Positions 11,090 to 22,816 of a DNA stretch of 64,000 nt are shown here, piece after piece. The stretch covers positions 5,022,001 through 5,086,000 of the forward strand of contig JACCLO010000004.1 in the NCBI GenBank assembly GCA_029448655.1, written 5' to 3'. The position numbers were made by a program, and so were the translations under genes. The notes under the pieces were generated by a model. That model did not search any database, was not told the DNA's origin, and worked only from the letters and a program-made list of their open reading frames with translations. The number at the start of each line of letters is the position of its first letter. Position 1 is the stretch's first letter. Source of the DNA: Wolfiporia cocos (lineage: Eukaryota > Basidiomycota > Agaricomycetes > Polyporales > Phaeolaceae).

Positions 11090-13036
11090 CTCGTCGGCGC
11101 GGAGTGTCTGACAGAAATTGACCAAGTACACGATGCAGGCGGAAGCTCATATATCCCATGCGGTCTTGTGCCTTGTCTGACGGCCTCCTCGTACGGACAT
11201 CTTGTGTTCCGGGTGCTCGTGCGGCTCAGCATTCACGCACCACGTTATCATTTTTCGTAGCTGTGCGATTCTGGGGTGAATCAAACGTTTGAGACAGATA
11301 GGAACAGATCGGCCTTCGCTAGAAAAGCCGCCCTGAGTATTGAGAGCCCGTTACAAGCATTGTTTAAAGCTCTGTCTCCAAACATGTTATTTTCACCAAC
11401 TGAGGTGATTAGGCGGTATCAACCCAGGAGAATGATGATATACGAACCTGTATATCAGCTCGTGTAAGGGTGGAGAGCTGCACAAATGAACCCCAGTTCC
11501 AACGGTTTGTTCATCAATGAAGGCTTATGATTACAAAGAAAGCTGAAAAGCATGAATGATTTTAAATTAGGCCTTTATCGACTGAATCTCAGCTGATGAT
11601 CAGCTCGACACCTCCAGTCGCCTTCAAAGTCGGATTACCACCAGAGATCTATTTGCTATGAAGTCATCCAAGACAGAGGGGATCACGCGCGTCCTCCTGA
11701 AGAATAGTGAGGGAACATCATGGTTGCTGATTACACCTGGATATCTTCGGCACGGGACACGCCAGCCTCTGCCTGATCAGATGATGTCAAATCAACTATG
11801 ATCGCAAGCATATATGAGCCACACAGAGGCCGTGGCGCATATGAATGAACGTGCATGTTGGCGAGACCAATTATTTGTAGAGCGCGGAGTCGAGGTATCT
11901 ATCGTGATCTGGGTATTTGCCTCCGCTTCTGGTCGTTCCAAGAAACTGGCTCCATTGACGTCCTTCTTGCCGAATTGCACCACATTTAATCGGTGATCAT
12001 CCGAGGCCAGCTATGTCACTGTGCGTGAGAAAGCACGAGTGTAAGTTCCCCGCGCGGTTAGGAGTGTAATCCGATCAAAGTGGAGTGGCTGAGTGACATA
12101 CGCACCTCTCACTTCTAGCCACGTCTCCCACCGAGTGGCCGCAGTTACAATTGCTAGCCTCTGCTAGCCGTGATAGGCTATCCTGTTTGTCAGGCCTGAC
12201 ATTTTGACTGGTGACGAATGGTCATTCTCAGATATCCTAGACGCGCATCTGTGCATCGCGTGTAAAGTGATGGCAGGACAGCGAAGTCGGGTGGGGACAA
12301 GCCTTGCTGGGAGGCGTTCAATGGCTGTTTGATGTTGTCATTTAGTTGTTAGGTAGCCTATCTCTATTCCACCACACCCCGGGTAGTGGTCACGATTTAC
12401 GGGAGAGCCGTGAGCACACATATCGCGGTCACACGTCCGCTATCAACACGAACAAGATAGTCGTACACATCAGTACACTGAGCGTAGTGGCCCCTACGAC
12501 AGAACAGACTATACCCATCTGGAGCAAACATAGAGATGGGCGCTAAGAGGGCTGGGGCTTTAATTTCATCGGATGTGGCCGGGCTGCTTGCGCGAGACAA
12601 ACGTGATGCATCCGATCTTCGAGCACCCACGCTCCCGTCATATTGTGCAGGCAGTCGCTGGCAACATACTGCGATGTATCCTATCAGCACAGCTCCTAAC
12701 TGTCAAGGAAAACATCAAGGACGGACAGCATCCGGACGGAGGAAAGAAGAGCGGTAATTAGGCAGGAAGCGGATATCAGGGAGCTGCAGCAACAGCACGT
12801 TCCGCGCGTTCGTTGTCAGCGTGTATCGCCGTGGATGACCATCATAGTGCCACCCAACCTGGGGCACTGAGGTCATCTCCTCGATGTTGGCACAGTTACA
12901 CCAGTTGGACCGGGACGCCTTCCGCGCAGTCCATGGCTCGCAGCAGTCCTCGTTCCAGGAACGGTACGCCCTCCAGACGACACGCGCCCATTAATTCTAC
13001 CCCCGCTCCCATCGCGGTGCTCGTCCAACATCTTCT
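11090..13036. other. Upstream flank of the DUF6533 gene; no gene assigned
   Basis: GC content rises and LTR traces are absent. Several ORFs of 60-110 codons exist on both strands (11276-11467 plus, 12397-12690 minus, 12813-13142 plus), but none has a recognisable domain or clear splice structure. It should hold the promoter of the gene starting at 11089. Confidence 0.4.
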
Positions 13037-13044
13037 GCATCCAC

Positions 13045-13683
13045 TAGTGATGTGCCAGGCCCGGCCCGGCTCAAAAGCCCCGGCTTTGGCCCGGCTTTGG
13101 ATGGCCTTGGCTTTTCAAAACCTCAGGCCGGGCCCCCATTGACGGCCCAGGGCTTGGCCCGGCCCGGCCTGGGGCTTGCCCGGGGCCTGGCACTGTGAGG
13201 ATGATCATCACTGTAGCCACACAAACTCATAACATACCTTCTCCAACTATCTTCTGACAAAGCCAAGCTCCAGTATCTTCAATAATTAGTGAATTATAGT
13301 GTAAAATCATTATTTCACTGGCACGGTGCTCTGTGGCACGCCTTCCAAATGGGGCATCATATAGGCGCCCAAAAGTGAGCGACAGGCTTCAGCACCAAGA
13401 ATTCAATCCATGGGACTATCCTCTTGCTTGAATTAAAAAATATAGACATACTTCATTGTAATATGGCATACTGCTACTATATATATCCTTATATCATAGT
13501 TACTAGACATTTTATCCATTAGAGCTTTCAGGCCGGGGCTCACGGCTTGGCCCAGCCCGGCTTGAGACACAAGCCGGGCCCTGGGCCATCTCAAGCCGTG
13601 GTGTAGGGCCCGGCCTGGCCTGGCCCAAGTAGGGCTTGGCCCGGCCCGGCCTATGGCCCAAAGCTGGGCCTGGCACATCACTA
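13045..13683. mobile_element. hAT-like MITE (639 bp) with GGCCCGG-rich ends
   Basis: Terminal inverted repeats TAGTGATGTGCCAGGCCC are perfect at both ends, with a perfect 8-bp duplication gcatccac (13037-13044 and 13684-13691). An 8-bp duplication plus a TAGNG terminus fits the hAT superfamily. Subterminal ~150-bp blocks are made of degenerate GGCCCGG/CCGGGCC repeats around an AT-rich centre without coding capacity, so it is non-autonomous. Confidence 0.85.
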
Positions 13684-13799
13684 GCATCCACGCCACCCAC
13701 ACGCCCATTGCGTGCAGAAATTGCGTGCAGAAAGAACGCAATCCCATTCTCAATCCTGTTCGCGGACAGTGATGTGTCTGCCAGGCTGGAGAGCAGCAT

Positions 13800-13958
13800 T
13801 GTCATCCAGCATTGGCAAAACGCGAACTCTCATATCTAGTCTGCTGACTATTGCAAATAGCAGCTCGGTAGATATACATAGATACGAGCAGATACTATGT
13901 GCGGGGTACTTGCAGGATCAATGAGGACCGAAATATATTTTGTAGGATCAACGAGGAG
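13800..13958 (+). repeat. Repeat J copy 2 with minisatellite start
   Basis: 13805-13870 matches 2925-2990 (core CTCATATCTAGTCTGCT...), followed by two 30-bp minisatellite units (13905-13958). T2 inserted at the end of the second unit; the array resumes at 16298. Confidence 0.6.
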
Positions 13959-14165
13959 AGGGACTTCAGTCACTGAGATTAATTTAGCAACTGCACTTCG
14001 TTAGCGCTGCACAGTTCCCCATGTGCATATCAATCTGTAGATTAATCTACCAAATTGATAAAATGAACCGCACAAAGAGGGATCGAACTCTCAACCTCCG
14101 AACAGCAGGGCCAGCATACAAGATGTCCATGAGCTTACCACTACACCAAGGAGCAACACAGCAAG
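13959..14165 (-). repeat. T2 left arm, tRNA-derived
   Basis: On the minus strand the A box lies at 14133-14147 (GGTGTAGTGGTAAGC) and the B box at 14080-14090 (GAGTTCGATCC). An AGATTAATCT body and the tail GTGACTGAAGTCCCTCT follow. Confidence 0.65.
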
Positions 14166-14418
14166 TGGGCTTCTTCATATGCTATATACCCAACAATGAA
14201 AAATTTTCGGTCATTCAAAAATTTATGTCAAGTAATTCATTGGCTTTAAGAAATTGGTCAGTTGAAGCACTAGCTACAGTAAAAGTATACTATAGTCATA
14301 ATTCTACACCCAACATAGAGCTATCAAGGCTAGGAGCTTAAAATTTGATGAAAAAGTTTTGTTAGGCCGGAGTTTGGGGGAGCAAAAACTCTTGGTATAA
14401 TTAATACAATTGTAATCT

Positions 14419-16074
14419 TGTCACAGAACGTTTGGGACATCCCTTACAGGCTAGAGGAAGCACTCCTAGGTGCGGGGCAAAGTCTTTATCACTCCTGTTT
14501 CCCATAAGTCGCGCCTATGTTATCTTATCATGTGACACAGAAGGCTCTGTGGGACTCACCAAGCCTGTATCCTATTGTACAAGGTGACTTGGGGAGGTAG
14601 AACACTCAATGCAGCAGGGATATTGGAGGTATCTTCTACGGCAGACGCCGAGAAGAATAGAACTAGAGTATAAAGGCGTCTAGCCCTATTGTTATATACA
14701 TGTTTATGGGAAGGTCACGTGCTACTAGCTAGCTATGTCCTTTCCGGGTTATGTGGCTTTGCCAAGTGGCGAAGCTTATCTTATCTACTGTTTATGGACT
14801 CTACATAGAATGGCCGTGGTTGACCCTAATGGCCGAACCAATCGTATGAGAGGGATTTGCTGGTTTATCTTGTTGTAACGCGGGCACAGCCCGGGTATAG
14901 GTGAAGCCGGTTGCCGGATACCGTGAGGTATAATGGCGATTGGCCGTGCTTCGTTGGATGACCAAGGCGAGGCGCCGAGGTCGTTATGCCATTGGACGGG
15001 AAGTACCGTGGCATGTGTTACAGCCCGGTCCGGGTGGTTACCGGGGCATGTGTTGGACTTAGCCGTGAGGCGAGGTCCGGTGTTTGGGCAACGCCGTGAT
15101 GGCAGAAGCCCGGGACTTGGAGAACGCCGAGTCCGTGGGAGGCCGAGAAGGCCGTGACCTATAGCGATATTGCCTTGATGCTAATATAGTGCTGTATGGT
15201 CGTGTTGCCATTATTATGCGAAGGCATGGCGCGCCTGAGGTGCCATTGTGATCAAGGATCTTATGGCATGTGGGAAGCCGGGAAGGCCGACCCAATAGTA
15301 CAATGCCTTGCGGCGATGTTTGTACTTGTGGACATTATTATGCGAGCGTGCCGCGCTCGGCCTATCATTATGATCTAAGATCTATGACATGGCTGGTCTT
15401 GCTATGACGGGCGAGACCGGATGACGTAGCTGTAACGTTGCTATTGGACGTGGTTGTACCGTAGCGTTATGTAAGCTAGTCATGTGGTTGATAAGCCCAG
15501 TTAAGAGCTTGTCGTGTGGCAATGGGAGTTAACCCGTAGATAACTTGTAGTTAGACGTATAAATCCCAGGTAAATTGCTATAATCATAGGAAAAATGCTG
15601 TAAGCCCCAGATAAATCTGTGACATCATGCCACCTGACCTGTAGATTAGCACTGTAGGGTAGCGCGCGCCTCAGGTACTCACACCACGGTCACATGGACT
15701 GTACATAGCGCCTTAGTCACATGTCCCCTTAGTTACTGCGCTCGGACCAGTACTTTAGGGCTAGGCCAGTTACAGCGATGCTCATGTATATAACATACGA
15801 CAAGATGGAGCTTACTCTCCATCTTGAGGATTCTCGACAATGGGCTACAAGCCCCTTTCTCGACTGTCTTGTGCAACGCTGGCATGGATGGCTCTGGCCC
15901 TCTCATCTCTCTCTCACTTGCTAGTCTGGGTACGTCGACTGTGAAGTAGCTTGAGTACTGCAAATGGTACCAGCTATGTTCAACATTCACCGCTGCTCCC
16001 TCTACTTGCGACTGCAGGACGTTATGAGCCCCCCGTCCTAGTAGGCCGGTCCCACAGACGGTAAGTCTGTGTCA
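14419..16074 (+). mobile_element. Solo LTR K (559 bp net), split by B1
   Basis: Starts TGTCACAGAACG, ends GGTAAGTCTGTGTCA, perfect duplication aatct (14414-14418 and 16075-16079). B1 plus its duplication occupies 14533-15629. The right part has a TATA (about 15786-15792) followed by a 10-bp-stem hairpin CAAGATGGAG/CTCCATCTTG at 15801-15825. Confidence 0.87.
14533..15624 (-). mobile_element. Solo LTR B1 (1092 bp)
   Basis: On the minus strand it starts TGTCACAGATTTATCTGGGG and ends CTGTGTCA; perfect duplication tcatg (14528-14532 and 15625-15629). Same family as B2-B5. The predicted transcript start region reads AGTTCTATTCT about 34 nt after a TATATAA. Confidence 0.9.
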
Positions 16075-16082
16075 AATCTAGC

Positions 16083-16297
16083 AAATCCTTTTAGTGTAAT
16101 GGTATAATTCATGTCTGCTCATTGCGTTGCTATGGCTTGCAGTTCGATTCCATCTCACGTAATTTTTAGAAATTAAGTCAGATTAATCTGCTCAACACAG
16201 ATTAATCTTATTTCTCCGGTGCTAGCTGAGCACTTGGGCAACTGCACAGCGCTAATGAAGCGAGTTGCTAGATTAATCTCGGTGACTGAAACTCTAC
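16083..16297 (+). repeat. T2 right arm, tRNA-derived
   Basis: A box TAGTGTAATGGTA at 16092-16104, B box AGTTCGATTCC at 16141-16151, AGATTAATCT body, tail CGGTGACTGAAACTCTAC ending at the element edge. Confidence 0.65.
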
Positions 16298-16505
16298 ACA
16301 AGGACCGAAATACTATTTGCAGGATCAATGAGGACCGACATGTTATTGGCAGGATCAACGAGGACCGGCATGTTAGTTGCAGGATCAAAGAGGACCAAGA
16401 TAATATTTGCAGGACCAAAGAGGAAGGGTCTATTATTTGCAGGATTAACAAGGACAGGAATATCAATTGCAGGATCAACATGGATGGAGATATCAATAAC
16501 CGGAA
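16298..16505 (+). repeat. 30-bp minisatellite array (about six units)
   Basis: Units of exactly 30 bp with core TTGCAGGATCAA(T/C)GAGGACC. The plus frame from 16219 reads through as a 10-residue repeat resembling ICRINEDRHV. It may once have been coding, but no larger gene could be assembled. Confidence 0.75.
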
Positions 16506-17602
16506 CACATCCATGCACAGATCCAGAGTGGCATCTGGGCGTGACGTGGCTCTCATCCGATTTAGTAAGTCCCTTACTTGATCAGGCAACACCTTTCATC
16601 ATACTTTGTAGTCTGTCATATTTTCAGTCGGCTCTTGAATCTTGTCACTAGTACCATAAAGGCTGGCTCTTGTCACTGTTGATGTGCTCAAACTTCTCTC
16701 CCCTCAACCTGTTGCTCTCTCGTCGCTTGACTACCTAGGTGCAGTGTGTCACCTGCACGTATCCAAGTTGATGCATCCACCACTCTCTCCCTGGTCTCTT
16801 GTTCTCCTTCACCTCTTGGCACCATGCATTGTGGTCTTTACCTGTGACCCTGCATGCTCGCTGCACACAGAGTATGTCTTTCTTTTCTCCCTCTGCATAC
16901 CTTACTAAACCCTACAGCCATAACCTTATGGGAATGCTTGCCATGACAGGCACAAAATGCTGGACAGAACCCGCTGCTCCATTCCCTTGGGTACTCATTT
17001 CCCTCACTCCTGGATATCTGGTGCATTGACTCATACTCTCCCCCTCCTTGTGTGCATATATGCACTTTTCTGCTCAGCAACATCAATTCTCATATGTGCC
17101 ATAAGCCCCCCATGATCGTCGTAACCAGTCATGACTTCCTTGACAGATGTCGTGTGTACCGCCTACTTATCTCCTGCATTATGGTCTGATTTCTCCCGCA
17201 GTACACCCATCTTTGGGCCTCCTCCATCCTTTGTTTGTGGCACATGTTGTGACTGTGCTCATGTGCGTCTTTCCCTTCCTGCTTGTAGTAATTCATGGCT
17301 GACATGCTGCGTACGGTGATAGTGAATGCTGTGCATAGGACATGCTCGTGGTAGTGGCAGCACATGGCATCCACACTATGCCCATGGTGTACATTCATGT
17401 TGATACTAAGAGGTTGCTGCTGTGCACGCTGTGGGCAGGAGTGGAGGTCAGAGACTACTGCTCTGTGGTGGATCTTCCATTGTCCCTTCTGTCAGTAGCC
17501 GGCTCTACTAACATGAATAAAATCGAACTTTTATTGGCACTGCACTGTGTGTATTATGTAATATATTTTAAGAGCTGCATTTTTTGAACCGGTACCCTAG
17601 AG
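16506..17602. other. No intact gene; repeat J continuation
   Basis: 16560-16660 matches 4170-4280. Short ORFs (16684-17029 plus) are unrecognised. Nothing else found. Confidence 0.4.
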
Positions 17603-17607
17603 TGGTG

Positions 17608-18129
17608 TGTCACGAATTTCCCCGTATTTTTGGTCATTTTCTCTGCTTTTCTACGAGTTCTCTAGTAGGTAGTGTTGTGCCAAGTCCTTATCCACATATT
17701 ATAACCTAACCTAATGGTCACGGTATCCATAGCGCTAGACTTGCCTAGACAAGGGATGTTCTAGTACCTTCCATTAGTTTCCATGGCCTTCTATCAGCTT
17801 CTACAGCTTTCCACCATATTCACATGCATGCAAGTCAGTGCGTGACCTGCTGACTGACCAAATCGGTCATAGCCTCGGTCTTACTCATCGGTCACATGCC
17901 TCCTTACTAACGTAAGTACCTTAGGGCCTACCGGTGTCAGGGGGCCTATACCACCATGTATATATACCCAAGTCCTGGAGTGCTTAGTCTCCAGTTCTAA
18001 TCACTCCGATATTGGACTACAGCTGAATAAGCTACTTCCATTGCCTCCTCACTTGAGTTATTACACTCTAAGTTGTCTCGAAACCAACCCTCAAGACTAT
18101 CCGCTTGACTTAGTGAGTGGCTTGTGTCA
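17608..18129 (+). mobile_element. Solo LTR M1 (522 bp)
   Basis: Starts TGTCACGAATTTCCCC, ends GGCTTGTGTCA; perfect duplication tggtg (17603-17607 and 18130-18134). Its 5' region (CCCGTATTTTTGG) resembles the LTR of the intact element. A TATA at about 17959 is followed by CTGGAG/CTCCAG (17975-17994) with CTTA in the loop. Confidence 0.87.
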
Positions 18130-18156
18130 TGGTGCTCCTGCCATGCCACTGCCAAG

Positions 18157-18754
18157 TGACACAGACATACCGTCTGTGGGACTGGCCCATAGCCAGGGTA
18201 ACTCCTATAGCCCTACGCCGTAATCCAGGTCCATGGCACCTGTGGAGAGGCAAGGTGACACGCATATCTTGATGGCAGCATGCTGGGTTGACAAGGTCTG
18301 GCGTCCCCAGACAAGCGGGTCAAGGACTAATAAAGGAGTGGCAGCCCACAAGATAGCATGAGAGGGAGTATCATTACTCCAGCATCGAGAATGCTAAACA
18401 TGAGGATGTAAGTCCTCATGCTAGCGCATATATACATGGGGGTGCACCAGTACCTACGAGCCTGCCCTAAGGTGCGACAGCCCGTGTGCGTAACATAGGG
18501 GAAAGGTATCATATGGACAAGGCACCAGTAATGGTGCCGAGTCATGTGGCATAGGGGTAGAGATGCCAGTAATGGCGCTCTGGCATAACGTGATGGAAGA
18601 TGCCTGTAAGGGCGCTTCCACATAGGGGGTGGCGCCAGTAATGGCGCCCATGCATAGGGGGTGTGACACTACTTAGGATGGCTACTTACGAAGCGTAGAA
18701 TAGCGTAATAATCCTGTAAAAATAGTGGTGATGCCCCAGAATAAATCTGTGACA
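18157..18754 (-). mobile_element. Solo LTR A2 (598 bp)
   Basis: The minus strand starts TGTCACAGATTTATTC and ends TGTGTCA; perfect duplication ccaag (18152-18156 and 18755-18759). Hairpin at 18399-18420. It sits inside repeat L copy 2. Confidence 0.9.
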
Positions 18755-19342
18755 CCAAGGGGACCACTATTGTGCAGTCCTCGCAATAGCACAGGCCTCA
18801 GGTGAGGTCCTCACAATAGTGAAGGGACTCAGGTGAAGTCCTTGCAATAGCATGGGCCTCAGGTGAGGTCCTTGCAAGAACGCGTTCCTTGGGTACTTGC
18901 TATTGTGTGGACCTGCTACTATAAGGGGGTTATACATGACTATACCTGTCCAGCTACAGTTACAGGACCTGCTAGGTATATCCACGTAGATACGAGCAGA
19001 TCTACAGTCTCGCACTTCGCTGATGAGTGTCTGCCCGTGTTCACGATCAGCGTCCCATACCACAACAGCTGCAGCTTGGGCATGAGCAGCGGCATGCACA
19101 CATAGAACAATGGCAAGAGCGACCACAGCTTTGTTGAGCAGCGGCCACAGCTCACCCGTGCTTGTGCCAGAGATTCCGCTTGCGACATTCGCAGCTGTGC
19201 TCGCTGTGTACTGCCACCTGGATCTTACAAATCAGATAGCTAATTAGCTTGGTGCACACATGCAGCACGCCAAGCTCACCTGTACATTACCCAATTGATA
19301 GCTAATTGGCTTGGCCTACATGTGGGGCGCACGTAGCCAGTT
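18755..19342 (+). repeat. Dispersed repeat L, copy 2 (empty site for T1)
   Basis: Matches 5095-5182 and 5908-6015. At 18898-18905 it carries one uninterrupted tgctattg exactly where T1 sits in copy 1. Internal short repeats GCCTCAGGTGAGGTCC occur three times. From about 19010 the sequence is unassigned. Confidence 0.6.
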
Positions 19343-19347
19343 AGCTT

Positions 19348-19968
19348 TGTCACAAGAAATATGGCATCACCTTTTTCCTTCTGTTCTAGGGCTTTACTGC
19401 ATAGCTAACCCCCCAGAATGCAGCCTGGCAGGGCCCCCTTAAACCTAGCTGAGGACCCAGTCCAGCCAGCGCACCATTACTGGCTGCACTGGTCTTAGGT
19501 AGCGTGCAGATAGGTAGCACATGACCACCACGTGTAGGCAGGTGACCACGTAGGTGGCACCTGACCATATGATCACGTTCTCGTGTCTATGACACAGGGA
19601 CCATGACTCATTGGTGGCTGCCATTACTGGCGTGCCACTTATATATACTTACGACGGTCTTAGCAACGCTGTTAGGGCTGTGCACAGACCATTACATTAG
19701 GGCAGGTAGTTACTGAGTAGTTACCTTGCCTCTCATGTATATAGTCTTCAGTGCTGAGGCTTAGGCTCCTCAGAATGAAGATTCTTGTCTTTGGGGCTTA
19801 TGCCCCTGACTCGACTTCCTTCTGCGTGCCTCCCCTGCCTCATCTCACTTGACTGAGGGATCACCTCTGACAATATGTCAAGCACTTGGGATCTCCCTTC
19901 GCCTATGCCAAATCAAGGCTCACACCTAGAGGTTTAGAGGTCATGGATGGACAGTTCATCTCGTGACA
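19348..19968 (+). mobile_element. Solo LTR N1 (621 bp)
   Basis: Starts TGTCACAAGAAAT, ends CTCGTGACA; perfect duplication agctt (19343-19347 and 19969-19973). Hairpin CTGAGG/CCTCAG with CTTA loop at 19753-19772. Its partner N2 is at 23890-24516. Confidence 0.85.
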
Positions 19969-19973
19969 AGCTT

Positions 19974-20980
19974 ACAATTCACGTTCAAGGCATGCTGCCA
20001 GTTTCCTCCTGAGGTAGCCTGAGATATTACCTTTTATAACAACATGTACTGTGAGCACTGCTGATGGGGCACTGCCAGCTTGGCACAGGATTCCCATGCC
20101 CAACGATGCATGCACCCTTTGGCACCTCACCACCACTGTCGCACACGATGAGCATGGCTCCTACCTCAATACTCGGACTTTTCGCATGGTTCTTTCTACA
20201 TTACTAGGTTAATAAATAGTCTGAATATGATTATGACAACGATTTGCGTAATATATGAGGTCTTTGGGGTGGATTGACAGGCAAATCCTTGGATGATGCA
20301 GGATGGGCAGCCCAAGGCATGTGCAGCCTGGTGTGCGCCTCTCCCAGTGGCTGTCAGCACCTAATGAGCCATGCATCACACACCTGGGGAAGCGCCCTAT
20401 CATGCCTGGGGAAACGCCCTGCCACCACCACAGCACACAATGAGCATGGATCCCATGTCAACGGCAATCATTTCATGTGAATTTTTTGCTTTCTGTAGTT
20501 TTCAAACATTATAGATTCAATTGTAGAAACTAAATTTGAATAGAACTGATATTTGGGATGGATGGGTGGCTGGTTTGTGGATGACACATGCCCTGGAGCA
20601 TGTGCACCACTCAGTGCCTGCACCCTCCAGTGGCTGTTGGCACCTAGTGATTGGCACAGATGGCGTGCATCTATCTTATCAGCTCAAGATGGCTCAGCAA
20701 ACCTTCGTATGCCGAGTGTTCTCCTGCTCACCTTGGCTTTCCAATGGCTCTAATGATAAAATCCAAGCTGTCATAGAATCTGGTGTCCTCTGACACCAGC
20801 TATCTCTTCAGGTGTGTTTTCTAACTCAGCTTACCATATGTTCTAACGGGCACTTCATTCGATCTCCACTGCCCTCATTCAATGCTAAGTTGACATCACC
20901 TCATAGTTATGAATATTCGACCTATGTGATGTTTATACGTGCAACATCCCAATGATTTGTATTGAATTCCAGGTGCTACA
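19974..20980. other. No gene; diverged internal repeats
   Basis: A unit containing CCAGTGGCTGT(C/T)(A/G)GCACCTA(A/G)TGA occurs at about 20280-20370 and again at 20560-20660, with a looser version near 20060-20150. No coding sequence recognised. Confidence 0.45.
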
Positions 20981-22048
20981 TTATATACAAGTCTCAGAGC
21001 ATGAATGTGCAGGTGAATAAGTCCACGCTGGAGGTGTATTCTCCTCACCATTCACAACCCTCTTAGATCGAGTCTTCTTAGACGATTTAGTACCATCCGA
21101 TGTAGTAGTTGTGTGAATGAAATTCATGAATGGAGGGTTATTGCTCTGCCATTTATGCCCTCGGGCTTGTTTAACAGCCGGGATGGAATGCTGAGTCACC
21201 GGAGATGATATCATGCTATCCAGAACTGGGGGAGGTGAGTACTGAACTTGGGAGAACGTGGACGAAGGGTGCTCCTGCACCATAGACACAGGTGGTGGCA
21301 CAGCAGCTGATATGAGTGCAGGTGGAGTGATTGTGAGCTGCATCAGACCCAATTGATGTTGTCTGGGTGAAGATAGCGCAAGCAGGACAGGATCGATTGG
21401 GATAGGCTCGGATGGCACAATGGAAGTCAGATTCTCCAGAGGCATGTGCTGTGAGGGTCCCTGGGGTGGTGTCACAGTCAATTCTGCGACATGAGGTATA
21501 GCGCGCAGCAATCACATGACCTGTTGCATTTAATATAGGGAGCTTAGGTTACCACCGGGTACTCAAGGGTATATAGTATTGTAGTGTATTATGTAAGCAT
21601 TCCATTGGACTCTTCTTGGCGGCTGGTAGTAGCGCCGCTTTAGGGTAGTCTTACAAGTAGTGGTGCGCGGCGTTGCATGTACTTAAGACTCACAAGTCTG
21701 AGGCGTTCTCCTCAGACTTATCAATCTCGACTATGGGGGTGTTCCCCTCTTGAACTCCTTAACCTCTGCTGTGTGACTACGCGTGCTAGACTGGAGTGGT
21801 GACCCAGCCTCTCAGCGCCCTCAGTAGGAGACGCCGACCTCAGGCAGGATTCCTGGGTCAGGTGGTATGAGCTGGGGTGGCAGCGGTGTTGCTGAATTGT
21901 GCATTGGCGGCGTTGTGGAGGTGTGCGTTAGTGGTGATAAGCAGGAATTAGTGGGATCACCACTACTTGAAGCTGCATTCTGATTTTCTGGCGATGATAC
22001 CTGGTACCAGGCACCCTCCCAGCGCTTGAACTCGTCAGGGTCCATCAA
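20981..22048 (-). pseudogene. Proline/serine-rich ORF, broken by an LTR
   Basis: Two minus-strand pieces (22048-21821 and about 21464-20981) are in the same frame once the LTR-like insert 21470-21795 is removed, apart from two TGA codons at the junction. The protein starts MDPDEFKRWEGAWYQVSSP and continues as low-complexity Pro/Ser/Thr sequence with a basic KKTRSKR stretch near the end. No known domain. Probably a decayed transposon-borne ORF. Confidence 0.45.
21470..21795 (+). mobile_element. Short LTR-like insert
   Basis: Starts TGTCACAGTCAA; contains a TATA-like CATGTACTTAAG followed by hairpin AAGTCTGAGG/CCTCAGACTT at 21694-21719. Flanks ggtgg and agtgg (or a shifted gtggt/gtggt) are close to a duplication. 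The end is not a canonical CA. Confidence 0.5.
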
Positions 22049-22811
22049 TCTGTCACAGATTATTTCTGTTGATGCTGACGCTCAGCATATTGCCCCACGC
22101 TGGGCTCAAACTCGTGACTCCAAGCCTTGCTCATCACATGACCCCTAGATAGTGTAGTTACTTCGTTATCTTATCAGGTCAGTTGAAATGTTGTAGAATA
22201 TTTCGTGGCTCTCCATGTATTTAGGCGACGTGTAGATACGAGCAAATCATCGAATTCCACCCAGACAAAGTCAGACGAAGGGCTGTGCTCGAGGCGTATG
22301 CTTAGGACTTAGAAAATCGGTCACAAACATTTTCAAGTCAACTTCTATTATTTCTGCTTTATTTGACGCACCGCTGCAGCTCTAGGTTGCTACAGGCTAC
22401 ATTCAACTGGTAAAACTACTCGACCTCAACCCCTCGAACACCTCGCCTATCCCGGAACATCCAGACCTGCCCAGAGAACCTGAGAGAAAATATTTTTCTG
22501 ACGACAACGACTATATACTGGAGCACTAGTTTTGTCTATAATATGGGTTTTCAAACAAAGTGGTGCACACTCCTTGTGCTTGCAGAGGTTGGAAGGTGCA
22601 TCAGTCAGTTCAGATGTGAGCCAGGCACGGCAATCACTCATGCATGTGACTGGGCTTCATCTTTGTGTGGCTGCTCAGCATGTCAATCTGACCAATTGAC
22701 ACACATGCTTCTTCACAGCTGTTTCTTTGTGCCTGCTTCTTCTTCTTTGCATCTGTTTCTTCACGTCTACTTCTCAGTGGCTGTGCTTGCTTCCATGCTT
22801 CTCATTTCTGA
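22049..22811. other. No gene assigned
   Basis: ORF 22543-22854 (plus) is Cys/Leu-rich but shows no domain and runs into the I1 LTR. Nothing else supported. Confidence 0.4.
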
Positions 22812-22816
22812 TGTCT

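Larger units (their letters stand above)
13959..16297. mobile_element. Foldback element T2 with tRNA-like arms (holds LTR K and B1)
   Basis: Same architecture as T1: an inverted left arm 13959-14165, a right arm 16083-16297, and outer ends AGGGACTTCAGTC and GACTGAAACTCTAC. Flanks acgaggag (13951-13958) and acaaggac (16298-16305) match at 6 of 8 and lie in the minisatellite, consistent with an 8-bp duplication. Removing LTR K with its duplication leaves about 0.68 kb, close to T1. Both arms share one tRNA-like head type (TAGTGTAATGGTA-like), different from the T1 head, while the tails are shared with T1. Confidence 0.65.

Noticed and set aside
13045..13683. CpG-island promoter in the GGCCCGG-rich stretch
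   Set aside because: The GC-rich blocks are bounded by inverted repeats and an 8-bp duplication, so they belong to a transposon and are not a host promoter.
5183..16297. Four independent SINE insertions
   Set aside because: Each pair shares one outer 8-bp duplication, has inward heads, and T1 has an empty site lacking both arms and core. Two composite elements explain this better.
16298..16505. CRISPR-like array
   Set aside because: Units are contiguous 30-bp tandem copies with no spacers.
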